The notes beneath the pieces are model-generated. The model searched no databases, was not told the DNA's origin, and saw only the letters and a list, made by a program, of their open reading frames with translations. DNA of 64,000 bases from Woeseiaceae bacterium (GTDB taxonomy: Bacteria; Pseudomonadota; Gammaproteobacteria; Steroidobacterales; Woeseiaceae): positions 186,001 through 250,000 of the forward strand of contig JAJFKT010000010.1 in the NCBI GenBank assembly GCA_021773075.1. Direction: 5' to 3'. Positions 38,215-47,608 of the stretch are shown here, piece by piece. Every line of letters begins with the position of its first letter. Position 1 is the first letter of the stretch. The position numbers and the translations under genes were made by a program.

Positions 38215-41200
38215 ATGGGAAGTCCCGGCGTAACAAACGAGAAAGGCATAATCGCCTGGTTTGCAGCCAACCATGTTGCCGCAAATCTGCTAATGATCCT
38301 CATCATCGTCGCGGGCCTCATTTCGGTCAGCAATATACGCAAAGAGACCAATCCAGAATTTGAACTCAACACAATTTTGGTCCAGGTACCTTACCTTGGC
38401 GCTGCACCTCAGGAGGTTGAAGAGGGTGTTGTCATCAAGGTCGAGGAAGCGATTCAGGACCTGCGTGGCATTAAGCGTATTCGCTCAAACTCGTTCGAGG
38501 GCTCTGGCACCGTCATCATCGAGGTTGAACAGGATGCGGACCTGACCCAGGTAATGGGCGAAGTCAAAATGCGTGTCGATGCGATTTCGACGTTCCCAGC
38601 GTTGACGGAAAAGCCTGTGATATTTAAGCAGGAAATCAATAACCCAGTCGTTATGATCGCCCTGAACGGCGATCTGTCGGACCGAACTCGAAAAGCCTTG
38701 GGCAATGAAATTCGTGATGAATTATTGCAATTGTCGAGCGTCAATACCGTCGTTTATTTCAGCGATCGGCCGTACGAAATAAGTGTCGAAGTATCCGAGC
38801 AGACGCTTCGTGAGTACGGCCTGACGATGAGCGAAGTATCGCAGGCGATCAGAAACTCGTCTGTGGACATGCCGGGTGGAACGATCAAGACGGACGGCGG
38901 CGATATTCTGCTTCGCACTAAGGGGCAGGTTTATACCGGTCGGGAATTCGCGGCGATCGTTCTGCGTACTTTTCCCGACGGAACGCGCATTACGTTGAAT
39001 GATGTTGCGACGATAAAGGACGGTTTTATAGAGTCCGATAGCTACGGTCGATTTAACGGCAATCCAACGGCGACAATGCAGGTAGTCGCGGTCGGAAATC
39101 AAAATGAAATTGAAACAGCGAAAGATGTAAAAGCGTATATATCTCGTAAGAGCGAGACGCTTCCTGACGGTGTCCGTTTGGACGTCTGGATCGATCTTCC
39201 GAAATACCTGGAAGACAGTTTGGCGCGTATGGAGAACAACATTATATCCGGCGCGATACTGGTATTCGTGGTGTTGTCCTTATTTCTACGAATGAAGGTC
39301 GCATTTTGGGTCATTGTTGGACTGCCGATTACTTTCCTGGGTGCGTTGTGGTTAATGCCGACGTGGCCGGTCACCATCAATACGATTAGCTTGTTTGGCT
39401 TCATTATCGTTCTCGGTATCGTTGTCGACGATGCGATCATTATCGGTGAGAGTGCGTACACTAAAATTCGGGCGGACGGGCATACGCTCGACAACGTAAT
39501 TCAGGGCGCGCATCGAGTTGCGATTCCAGCAACATTTGGCGTCCTTACCACTATTGCAGCCTTTGCGCCGATGATGTTCATCGGGGGCGTTGTTGCGCCA
39601 TTCTTTGAAGCAATGGCGCTTGTAGTGATTCTTTGCCTCGCATTTTCGCTAGTGGAGTCAAAACTAATATTGCCGGCGCACCTGGTTCGCGCAAACATTC
39701 CCCCGATTGATGAGGAAGACCTATTCAATCCACAGCGCCACATACCGTGGTACCTGGTTATGCCCAGGGCGTTTCTGAAGGTGCAGCGACATGTTCAGCA
39801 CGGACTGCAAAAACTAATTCACGAAACCTACAAGCCATGGTTAGCGCGTGCTGTCGACAACCGCGGCCTGACCGTGACCGGGTTTTTGGCGATTCTAATT
39901 CTTACAATCGGTCTGATGACCAGCGGCATCGCACGTGTGGTGGTATTTCCGGATTTCGCGCAGGACTTTGTACAAGTGGATCTGGCAATGCAAAACGGTA
40001 CGGCACCGCATGTACGAAATGCTGCAGTCGATCGGGTCGAAGCTGCGTTGCTGGCGCTAAATCAAAACTACGTAGATGAGAACCCGGATTCTCTGCCGAT
40101 GATCACGAATATCGGAGTATTCACTAATGGCGACACCGGCGCACAGATGTTTGTCGAAATTCCGTTTACTGAGGATCGACCGTTCGAGATCAAAGAGGTT
40201 TCGCAATTGTGGCGAGAGTCTGTTGGCGAAATTCCTGGCATGAAGGAACTGAAGTTCAGAGCAGCTGGACATATCGGCGGTGGGTCGCCGTTGAGTTTCA
40301 AACTTTCTGGCTCAAATTATGCAGCCCTGGAAGGAGCGGCGGCGGAGCTTGCAAATGAACTGGCTACTTACGAAGGCCTATTCGACATCGTGAATTCAGC
40401 GACATCCGGCAGTGACGAGATAAAGCTCACCATCAAGCCCGAAGCAGAAGCGCTCGGACTGACAATGTCGTCGCTTGGCCGCCAGGTTAGACAAGCATTC
40501 TACGGTGAAGAAGCCCAACGTATACAGCGCGGAAAAGACGAGCTTCGTGTGATGGTTCGATATCCGATTGAGGAGCGCCGTTCCATCGCTGACCTCGAGA
40601 ACATGCGTATTCGGACACCTGACGGTGATGAGGTCCCCTTCAGTTCTGTTGCAGAGGTTTCATTCGGCCAGGGTTATTCACGAATCTCCAGGCTCGATCG
40701 CGAGCGTACGGTCACGGTTTCGTCTGACCTTGATTCTGAGCGAGTTGAGCCACAAGAGATCATTCGAACGATGAAGCAGGAGTACATCCCGGGCTTGCTG
40801 TCGCGTTATCCGGGCGTGAAGTATGGTCTCGAAGGATCAAGTCAGGATCAGGTTGAGTTTATGGCGAAAATATTCATGGCCTTAATCGTCGCTATGTTCC
40901 TGATCTACGCTCTGATCGCCATCCCGCTGCATTCGTACATGCAGCCGTTAATCATCATGTCGGTGATTCCGTTCGGCGCTATCGGCGCAGTCATTGGTCA
41001 TATCGTAATGGGCTACGCTCTGACCATGTTCTCGATGTTTGGGCTGATTGCGCTGGCAGGCGTGGTTGTGAATGATAGTTTGATTATGGTGGATTTCATT
41101 AACAAGGCGAGAGCCAACGGAGTTCCGATTCGAGATGCGGTGATTGGCTCAGGCACCGCCCGTTTTCGCGCCATCATTCTTACCTCATTTACGACGGCTG

Positions 41201-41412
41201 CAGGTCTATTGCCGATAATGTTCGAAAGCAGCCCGCAAGCGCAGGCGGTTATTCCAACAGCTATCTCTATCAGTTTTGGCATTATTTTCGCGACCGTCAT
41301 TACGCTTTTCCTGATTCCATGTTTATACATGTTGTTGGAGGATTTTTTCCGCCGCATGAGGCAACTCAAGAACTGGTCATTGTATCTGCCCAATGAAGCG
41401 TCTGTGGAATAG
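38215..41412 (+). CDS. RND-family efflux transporter permease
   Basis: A 1065-aa inner-membrane proton antiporter of the AcrB superfamily with twelve helices and two large periplasmic loops. The TM4 acidic pair is conserved (GIVVDDAIIIGESAY), while the TM10 lysine of AcrB is replaced (GVVVNDSLIMVDFINKAR carries Asn-Asp). These features, and the opening NEKGIIAWFAANHVAANLLM, place it in the MdtB/C-like or metal/fatty-acid-type clade often annotated efflux RND permease. Substrate cannot be inferred. It forms an operon with the upstream adaptor. Confidence 0.93.
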   Translation: MGSPGVTNEKGIIAWFAANHVAANLLMILIIVAGLISVSNIRKETNPEFELNTILVQVPYLGAAPQEVEEGVVIKVEEAIQDLRGIKRIRSNSFEGSGTVIIEVEQDADLTQVMGEVKMRVDAISTFPALTEKPVIFKQEINNPVVMIALNGDLSDRTRKALGNEIRDELLQLSSVNTVVYFSDRPYEISVEVSEQTLREYGLTMSEVSQAIRNSSVDMPGGTIKTDGGDILLRTKGQVYTGREFAAIVLRTFPDGTRITLNDVATIKDGFIESDSYGRFNGNPTATMQVVAVGNQNEIETAKDVKAYISRKSETLPDGVRLDVWIDLPKYLEDSLARMENNIISGAILVFVVLSLFLRMKVAFWVIVGLPITFLGALWLMPTWPVTINTISLFGFIIVLGIVVDDAIIIGESAYTKIRADGHTLDNVIQGAHRVAIPATFGVLTTIAAFAPMMFIGGVVAPFFEAMALVVILCLAFSLVESKLILPAHLVRANIPPIDEEDLFNPQRHIPWYLVMPRAFLKVQRHVQHGLQKLIHETYKPWLARAVDNRGLTVTGFLAILILTIGLMTSGIARVVVFPDFAQDFVQVDLAMQNGTAPHVRNAAVDRVEAALLALNQNYVDENPDSLPMITNIGVFTNGDTGAQMFVEIPFTEDRPFEIKEVSQLWRESVGEIPGMKELKFRAAGHIGGGSPLSFKLSGSNYAALEGAAAELANELATYEGLFDIVNSATSGSDEIKLTIKPEAEALGLTMSSLGRQVRQAFYGEEAQRIQRGKDELRVMVRYPIEERRSIADLENMRIRTPDGDEVPFSSVAEVSFGQGYSRISRLDRERTVTVSSDLDSERVEPQEIIRTMKQEYIPGLLSRYPGVKYGLEGSSQDQVEFMAKIFMALIVAMFLIYALIAIPLHSYMQPLIIMSVIPFGAIGAVIGHIVMGYALTMFSMFGLIALAGVVVNDSLIMVDFINKARANGVPIRDAVIGSGTARFRAIILTSFTTAAGLLPIMFESSPQAQAVIPTAISISFGIIFATVITLFLIPCLYMLLEDFFRRMRQLKNWSLYLPNEASVE

Positions 41413-41415
41413 CGC

Positions 41416-42306
41416 TTGTTATCTGGGGACAAGACGACTCGCGAAGGTGTGACGGCAGGGATCGCGGCTTACCTGATGTGGGGGTTTCTCCCGGTTTACT
41501 TCAAGATAGTCGGGTCGGTCGAAGCAACCGAGGTGCTAACGCACCGAATTATCTGGGCAATTCCATTCGGCGCCCTAATCATTATGGCGCGTCGCCAGTG
41601 GCCGGAAGTGGCACGTGCATTAACGCACCGAAACATGCTCGGCTGGTTGTCGATATCAGCGTTATTTATTGGCATGAACTGGTTTGTCTATATATGGGCG
41701 ATTCAGGATGGCCGAATTTTTGAGACCAGTCTCGGTTATTACATCAGCCCGCTTACGAGCATGTTGGCAGGTTTCTGGATTTTCGGCGAACGCTTGCACC
41801 GCTACCAAAAAGTCGCCGTCGTATTCGCGACGATTGGCGTCATAGTTCTGACGATTTCGGGCGCTGTGGTGCCCTGGGTGGCGCTGTTTCTCGCTATCAG
41901 CTTCACGGTCTACGCTGCAGTAAGAAAAAGAGTGGTGATCGGAGGAATGCCGGGTCTGTTCGTAGAAACAGTGTTGCTTCTGCCATTCGCACTGGTCTGG
42001 TTTGGCTATCTGCTCTCGACATCGAACATGGTATTCGGGGTCGGAGAGATCTCGCTGACGTTCTGGTTACTGATGGCAGGCCCTGTCACCGCATTGCCGT
42101 TGCTGTGTTTTACATTGGCCGCGCGTCGACTGCCCCTAACGACCATTGGATTCATGCAATTCTTGGCACCGACTATGCAGTTTTGCATTGGTATCTATTA
42201 TGGCGAAACGCTCACAACTGCTCATCTGATCTGCTTTGGCTTCATCTGGTCAGCTGTCGCATTCTTCATCTATGACGCGTTGATTCAGCAAAGAAAAAGC
42301 CCCTGA
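41416..42306 (+). CDS. rarD: EamA-family transporter RarD
   Basis: A 296-aa protein with ten membrane helices. The start is taken as the TTG at 41416, which aligns the N-terminus (KTTREGVTAGIAAYLMWGFL, PVYFKI) with E. coli RarD. Family marks are FEVLTHRIIWAIPFG-like (ATEVLTHRIIWAIPFGALII), FIGMNWFVYIWAIQDGRIFE and TSLGYYISPLTSMLAG. RarD is named for a chloramphenicol-sensitivity phenotype; its physiological substrate is unknown. Only 3 bp follow the RND gene stop, so it may be in the same transcript. Its last bases overlap a minus-strand terminator. Confidence 0.92.
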   Translation: MLSGDKTTREGVTAGIAAYLMWGFLPVYFKIVGSVEATEVLTHRIIWAIPFGALIIMARRQWPEVARALTHRNMLGWLSISALFIGMNWFVYIWAIQDGRIFETSLGYYISPLTSMLAGFWIFGERLHRYQKVAVVFATIGVIVLTISGAVVPWVALFLAISFTVYAAVRKRVVIGGMPGLFVETVLLLPFALVWFGYLLSTSNMVFGVGEISLTFWLLMAGPVTALPLLCFTLAARRLPLTTIGFMQFLAPTMQFCIGIYYGETLTTAHLICFGFIWSAVAFFIYDALIQQRKSP

Positions 42307-42325
42307 CGGTAAAACCAACAGGGGC
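42292..42325 (-). terminator. Intrinsic terminator of fusA
   Basis: On the minus strand, GCCCCTG (42325-42319) pairs with CAGGGGC (42305-42299) around a 13-nt loop and is followed by TTTTTCTT. It lies 31 bp past the fusA stop and overlaps the last coding bases of rarD. Confidence 0.85.
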
Positions 42326-42355
42326 CTGATCGATGTAACTTTCTACGGCGTTACA

Positions 42356-44440
42356 CTATTTATTCGCTTTGCGTTCAGCCGCTTCTTTGATGACCTCATC
42401 AGCAACGTTTTGCGGACATGGGGCGTAGTGGCTGAATTCCATTGAGAACTGGCCACGACCCGACGTCAGCGTACGCAGGTGACCGATGTAGCCAAACATG
42501 TCAGCCAGTGGTGCATCTGCCTTTACTCGAACACCCGTCGCGCCAGCGTCCTGAGATTTGATCATGCCACGACGACGGTTCAGGTCACCGATAACATCAC
42601 CGACGTTATCATCCGGTGTGAAGACATCAACTTTCATGATCGGCTCAAGTAGCTGCGGACCGGCTTTCGGAATCGACTGACGGTAGGCCGCTTTTGTTGC
42701 AATTTCGAACGCCAAAGCCGATGAATCGACCGCATGGTAAGCACCATCCAGCAATGTGAACTTTACGTCCAGCAATGGGTAGCCAGCCATGGTGCCTTCG
42801 ACCATGCAAGACTTGAATGCCTTCTCGATCGCGCTCCAGTATTCACGCGGAACGTTACCGCCGGTAACCTTGGATTCGAATTCATATCCAGCGTTTTGCT
42901 CAGCTGGTTCGATTTCGTACTCGATCTTGCCGTACTGACCCGATCCACCCGACTGTTTCTTATGGGTGTAAGTGTCTTCGATCTTTCGAGTAATCGTTTC
43001 GCGATAAGCAACCTGTGGTTTACCCATCTCAACGTCGACATGATGCGTACGACGCAAGATGTCGACCTTAATATCGAGGTGCAACTCACCCATACCCTTA
43101 ATCAGCGTTTCGCCAGAGTCTTCATCGGTTGCGACCTGGAATGATGGGTCTTCCTGAACCATTTTATTCAGTGCGACACCCATCTTCTCGGTACCGGCCT
43201 TGTCCTTCGGCGAAATTGCGATAGAGATTACAGGATCCGGGAATACCATCGGCTCGAGTGTTGCAGGATTGTCAGCGTCTGCCAGCGTGTGACCCGTGCG
43301 TGTGTTTTTCATGCCGAGGAGGGCAACGATGTCGCCTGCCTGTGCAATATCAAGTTCCTCGCGAGAGTCGGCATGCATTTCTACGATTCGACCGATTCGC
43401 TCGTTCTTGCCCGTAAAGGTATTCACGACGTTGTCGCCTTTCTTCAAGGTGCCGGAGTAGATGCGAGTAAACGTCAGAGCGCCGTAACGGTCGTCCATAA
43501 TTTTGAACGCCAGTGCACGCAATGGCTTTTCTGGATCAACAATTGCGAATCCGCCGGTCTCGTTACCTTCGAGATCGATTTCCGGTTGTGGCTTAACTTC
43601 AGTAGGGTTCGGCAGATAGTCAACAACTGCATTAAGAATATTCTGTACACCTTTGTTTTTAAAGGCGGAACCACAGAAAGTCGGGAAAAACTCAAGTGCG
43701 ATCGTTCCCTTGCGAATGCAGCGCTTCAGATCTTCGACCGACGGTATTTCCCCCTCAAGATACGCCTCAAGAAGATCATCATCCTGCTCAACGGCTGTCT
43801 CGATCAGCTTTTCGCGCCACTCGGCAGTGACTTCAAGCATGTCGTCCGGAACATCGCCAATGGTGTAGGACTCAGGATCGTTCACATCGCTCCAGATCCA
43901 CGATTTCTCCGTGAGCAGGTCGACGACGCCAACAAAGTCATCTTCGATTCCGATAGGCAGCACCATGACCAGCGGATTGGCCGCCAGTACTTTTTTGACC
44001 TGCTCTACGACGCGGTAGAAGTCCGCTCCGATGCGATCAAGCTTGTTAACAAAAATGATGCGCGCAACTTCAGAGTCATTCGCGTAGCGCCAGTTCGTTT
44101 CTGATTGCGGCTCTACACCGCCAGATCCACAAAATACGCCTACGCCACCGTCGAGCACTTTCAAAGAACGGTAAACTTCGATGGTGAAGTCAACGTGTCC
44201 TGGTGTGTCGATGATGTTCATTCGGTGACCATCCCACTGGCAGCTGGTCGCAGCCGACTGAATCGTAATGCCGCGTTCCTGTTCCTGGTCCATAAAGTCT
44301 GTCGTGGCTTCGCCGTCGTGGACTTCGCCAGTCTTATGGATCTTGCCAGTGAGCTTTAGAATTCGTTCGGTGGTCGTGGTCTTGCCCGCGTCAACGTGCG
44401 CGAAAATTCCGATGTTTCGATAAAGGCTAAGGTCTTTCAT
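42356..44440 (-). CDS. fusA: Elongation factor G, stand-alone copy
   Basis: A 694-aa translational GTPase. G1 is [15 protein letters not shown] (residues about 14-28), G2 ERGITI, G3 DTPGHVDF, G4 VNKLDR. Domains II-V follow in EF-G order, including [18 protein letters not shown] and the domain V ending. The gene is alone with its own terminator, far from any rpsL-rpsG-tuf cluster in this window. Gammaproteobacteria often have a second EF-G (FusA2/FusB) encoded like this in addition to the str-operon gene. The primary copy cannot be excluded from this window alone. Confidence 0.92.
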   Translation of the reverse strand: MKDLSLYRNIGIFAHVDAGKTTTTERILKLTGKIHKTGEVHDGEATTDFMDQEQERGITIQSAATSCQWDGHRMNIIDTPGHVDFTIEVYRSLKVLDGGVGVFCGSGGVEPQSETNWRYANDSEVARIIFVNKLDRIGADFYRVVEQVKKVLAANPLVMVLPIGIEDDFVGVVDLLTEKSWIWSDVNDPESYTIGDVPDDMLEVTAEWREKLIETAVEQDDDLLEAYLEGEIPSVEDLKRCIRKGTIALEFFPTFCGSAFKNKGVQNILNAVVDYLPNPTEVKPQPEIDLEGNETGGFAIVDPEKPLRALAFKIMDDRYGALTFTRIYSGTLKKGDNVVNTFTGKNERIGRIVEMHADSREELDIAQAGDIVALLGMKNTRTGHTLADADNPATLEPMVFPDPVISIAISPKDKAGTEKMGVALNKMVQEDPSFQVATDEDSGETLIKGMGELHLDIKVDILRRTHHVDVEMGKPQVAYRETITRKIEDTYTHKKQSGGSGQYGKIEYEIEPAEQNAGYEFESKVTGGNVPREYWSAIEKAFKSCMVEGTMAGYPLLDVKFTLLDGAYHAVDSSALAFEIATKAAYRQSIPKAGPQLLEPIMKVDVFTPDDNVGDVIGDLNRRRGMIKSQDAGATGVRVKADAPLADMFGYIGHLRTLTSGRGQFSMEFSHYAPCPQNVADEVIKEAAERKANK

Positions 44441-44750
44441 TTCTTTGCTCTAACTCTGTTAATTGTCTGTCGTCACCAACCACCAGCTACTGCCATACCC
44501 CTAAGAGCTCTCAAAGCCTTGCTAAAGCGAGAACCCGGCAATAAATCGAGGTGGGTGCACGTAATCCTTGCCGGTCCTATTGGCGCATTCCGGACAGCGG
44601 GTGCAGTGCTGCAAACGGGGTAGGACGGGCGTTCGGGCGCGGATAATAACAGTGCGGAGCGCCCTAAACCAGCCCCAATACGACCGCTCTTCAGCGAGAC
44701 GCCTGAATTGTCGGAAAGTATAGTAAAAACAATTACTTATGGGACTGAAA
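44441..44750. other. Intergenic region upstream of fusA
   Basis: A 310-bp gap between the fusA start and the YugP-type protease stop. It should contain the fusA promoter and leader, but I see no strong -35/-10 pair. The only structure noticed is an isolated inverted repeat GGGCGC/GCGCCC (44635-44640, 44659-44664) without a T tract. No credible open frame. Confidence 0.5.
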
Positions 44751-45434
44751 TCAGCGCCTCAAAATCGCAATCCAACGTGCGATATTCAGAAGGCTCATCA
44801 GCGATGCTGAAACATAGGTCAGTGCCGCTGCCGTTAACAGCCTCCTGGCGTGCGGCCGGTCGACCGATTTCAGGATTTTTAGCTCATCCAACATCGGCAA
44901 AGCGCGGTTAAAACTGGCGTCGAATTCCGTCGGTAAGGTAACCATGTGAATCACTGCCGATGTCCCCAGCGCGAGCATGCCACCCAGGAAGGTGACCACG
45001 CCCAATGCCGGAACCCGTGTCAGCAATCCCATAAAGGGCGAGAGGATGAGAATACCTGCACCGATCTTTTCAAGGCCGGCCGTTGCCCTGACGAGACGCG
45101 TGCGCCACTTCAACGGTGGATAGCGCGTGTGGTCCTGAATGGCGTGTCCGACCTCATGTGCTGCCACCGTAACGGCCGTTAGGGAATTGCCGTCGTGCTT
45201 ATCCTTCGTCAGTCGCACGACCTTAGAGATGGGGTCGTAGTGGTCGCCGGACTCTGTTACTTCTACCGTGACGGACTGCAAACCGTTTCTGTCCAAAAGG
45301 TGCCGTGCAAGACTGGCGCCGGTTCCAGGATAACGATCCTCGGGTTGGCTGTATTTTGCGAGCACCCGTTGCACCCAGATTCCTGGAGCGAAAATGATTG
45401 CGACGAGCAAAACTATGATGATGACGTATGCCAT
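44751..45434 (-). CDS. YugP-type zinc metallopeptidase (PF04298)
   Basis: A 227-aa membrane metalloprotein. The start is placed at the ATG at 45434, giving an N-terminal membrane helix (MAYVIIIVLLVAIIFAPGIW) as in the family, not at the upstream in-frame start that would overlap the divergent gene. The zinc motif is AAHEVGHAIQDH (HExxH) and is preceded by DHYDPISKVVRLTKD, both standard for YugP. Two further hydrophobic helices follow and the third ligand is probably the Glu in TLPTEFDASFNRAL. Substrates are unknown. Divergent from the amidohydrolase. Confidence 0.9.
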   Translation of the reverse strand: MAYVIIIVLLVAIIFAPGIWVQRVLAKYSQPEDRYPGTGASLARHLLDRNGLQSVTVEVTESGDHYDPISKVVRLTKDKHDGNSLTAVTVAAHEVGHAIQDHTRYPPLKWRTRLVRATAGLEKIGAGILILSPFMGLLTRVPALGVVTFLGGMLALGTSAVIHMVTLPTEFDASFNRALPMLDELKILKSVDRPHARRLLTAAALTYVSASLMSLLNIARWIAILRR

Positions 45435-45517
45435 AAATTGATCGTACCGGCTATCTTGCAAAAGGTCGCCTGCAGAGTAGTCTTGGCGCTTCGTGAATAA
45501 CAAGAAAGGATCTGGCA

Positions 45518-47605
45518 ATGCACGGATTATGTGGAAAGATCAGGCGAAACGTTCTTCTAGCGGCTAGTGCAATCGTTGTTGTGGCCTGCGGTCAGGAGCA
45601 GGCTCAGACACAGAATGACGGTGATGCAGCCACAGCGTCCGTCGAAACAGCTGGAAGTACGGCCAGGTATGACTGGTATATGCAAGGCACAACGCCGGCT
45701 GGTGAAACCGTAATCACCAAGAACGGTGACGGCCAAATCATTAATGAGTCTTTTGTGCACTGGAACAACCGTGAGTGGTCCGTCAATTCTGAGTTACAGC
45801 TCGACGAAAACGGCCGGATTTCGGCACAGAAAATTACCGGTATTTCTCCGTTTAAATCGGTCATCGATGAGTATTACAGCTACGAAAATGGTATCGCGTC
45901 ATGGAGCACACCCGGTGAGAGTGGCCTGGTTGAAACCGATGACCCCGCATTTTATCTGGCGAACGAGGGTATTACTTTCGGTTCCGCTGGAGCATTGGTC
46001 AGAGCGGCCGAAAAGAACATCGATAAATCAATCGATCTGCTGCCAAATGGCCGCGCACGTGTCGAAGTTGTTAGACAGCATACGGCCGACACTCCGCAAG
46101 GCAAACAAACGCTTTCTCTATACGCAATACATGGTATCGGTTTCACCCCGAATTATCTGTGGTTTGATGAGAACCTGAACGTCGCCGCGTTCGATGGCGG
46201 TGGCTATCTCGGCATGGTTCCAGAGGGTTGGGACGTGTCTGTTCTTGGCGAGCTAAGCGAAATTCAATCCGATGCTGACGGCGAGTTCATTACCGCACTG
46301 GCAGCCAATCTGGCTATCGCCGCTGATACGCCGGTAGTCTTCAGTAACGTCAATGTTGTCGATGTCGTCAATGGCGTGTTGCTTGAAGGCCACCATGTTC
46401 TTGTTGCCGATGGTGTTATCAAAGCAATTTCCGCAGTGGCGATCGAAGATACGTCGGCGACTTATATCGACGGTTCCGGCAAGTCACTAATGCCCGGGCT
46501 TTGGGATATGCATGCTCACTTTGGCCTGTCGGACGGCGTGTTGAATATCGCCGGTGGCATTACCAATGTTCGTAACATTGGTGGTGTTCACGAGAAGACT
46601 CTGGAACTCACCGCAAAGCATGATTCTGGCGAAGTTATTGGACCGAATACGTTTCGAGCTGGTTTTATGGATAAAGCCGGACCGTACGCTTCTGGCTGGG
46701 CTGCAGAATCGTTGCAGCAGGCTCTCGACCGTGTCGATTTTTTTGCCGAGAATGGCTACATCCAAATCAAGCTCTACAGCTCCATCGAACCGGAGTGGGT
46801 CGCCCCGATTGCTGAGCGTGCGCATTCTCATGGCATGCGAATCAGCGGCCACATACCAGCGTTCATGTCTGCTGAGCAGGCCGTACGTGCCGGTTACGAT
46901 GAGATTCAACACATCAATATGGTGTTCCTGAACTTCCTTGCGGGAGATCGTGAAGACACGCGGCAGCAGATTCGGTTTACGCTTTACGGCGACGAAGCCG
47001 GCAATCTCGATTTGAACAGCGAGGAAGTGCAGTCTTTCTTTGCGCTGCTGAAAGAAAACAACGTCACAATCGATCCAACAGCTGCGATTTTTGATACGTC
47101 TCTGCGTCATTTGGATGGGCAGCCCGATCCGACCTTCGCAGCGGTCATCGGACACTTGCCGCCGAGTATTGCGCGTGGACGATACGTTGTATCAATGAAC
47201 AAGCGCGGCATGGAAGAGGCGTGGTTGAAATCGGCCGAGAACCAGGCCGCGATGATCAAGGCTTTACATGACTACGGCATTCAAATCGTTCCAGGCAGCG
47301 ATGACATGGCTGCATTTACGGTGCACAGAGAGATCGAGTTGTATGCGGAGGCGGGCATCTCGACAGATGAGGTTTTGCGGATCGCCACGCTCGATTCGGC
47401 ACGCATAACCGGAATTGCTGACAGGAAAGGCTCGATTGAGGTAGGCAAAGATTCCGATCTGATATTGATCGACGGCAATCCGTTCGAAGACATCAGTTCA
47501 ATCCGTCGTGCTGTATTGGTTATGAAGGGCGATACCCTTTACCGCCCGGAGGACTTGTACCACGCAATCGGTATCAAACCGTTCCTGCCATCGGTAAAGA
47601 TGTAA
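45518..47605 (+). CDS. Secreted metal-dependent amidohydrolase (lipoprotein)
   Basis: A 695-aa protein with a lipoprotein-like signal peptide (ASAIVVVACGQEQ). After an N-terminal beta domain of about 250 residues, the amidohydrolase barrel carries all expected metal-site residues: HAH in GLWDMHAHFG, the carboxylatable Lys in YIQIKLYSS, His in RISGHIPAF, His in EIQHINMV, and the final Asp in VPGSDDM. Related enzymes cleave prolyl dipeptides, cyclic imides or other peptides. The substrate here is unknown. It is followed 3 bp later by an SLC13 carrier, which suggests uptake or export of its product or substrate. Confidence 0.88.
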   Translation: MHGLCGKIRRNVLLAASAIVVVACGQEQAQTQNDGDAATASVETAGSTARYDWYMQGTTPAGETVITKNGDGQIINESFVHWNNREWSVNSELQLDENGRISAQKITGISPFKSVIDEYYSYENGIASWSTPGESGLVETDDPAFYLANEGITFGSAGALVRAAEKNIDKSIDLLPNGRARVEVVRQHTADTPQGKQTLSLYAIHGIGFTPNYLWFDENLNVAAFDGGGYLGMVPEGWDVSVLGELSEIQSDADGEFITALAANLAIAADTPVVFSNVNVVDVVNGVLLEGHHVLVADGVIKAISAVAIEDTSATYIDGSGKSLMPGLWDMHAHFGLSDGVLNIAGGITNVRNIGGVHEKTLELTAKHDSGEVIGPNTFRAGFMDKAGPYASGWAAESLQQALDRVDFFAENGYIQIKLYSSIEPEWVAPIAERAHSHGMRISGHIPAFMSAEQAVRAGYDEIQHINMVFLNFLAGDREDTRQQIRFTLYGDEAGNLDLNSEEVQSFFALLKENNVTIDPTAAIFDTSLRHLDGQPDPTFAAVIGHLPPSIARGRYVVSMNKRGMEEAWLKSAENQAAMIKALHDYGIQIVPGSDDMAAFTVHREIELYAEAGISTDEVLRIATLDSARITGIADRKGSIEVGKDSDLILIDGNPFEDISSIRRAVLVMKGDTLYRPEDLYHAIGIKPFLPSVKM

Positions 47606-47608
47606 ATC

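Noticed and set aside
44635-44664. GGGCGC/GCGCCC hairpin as a terminator
   Set aside because: The stem is only 6 bp, the loop is long, and no T tract follows on either strand.
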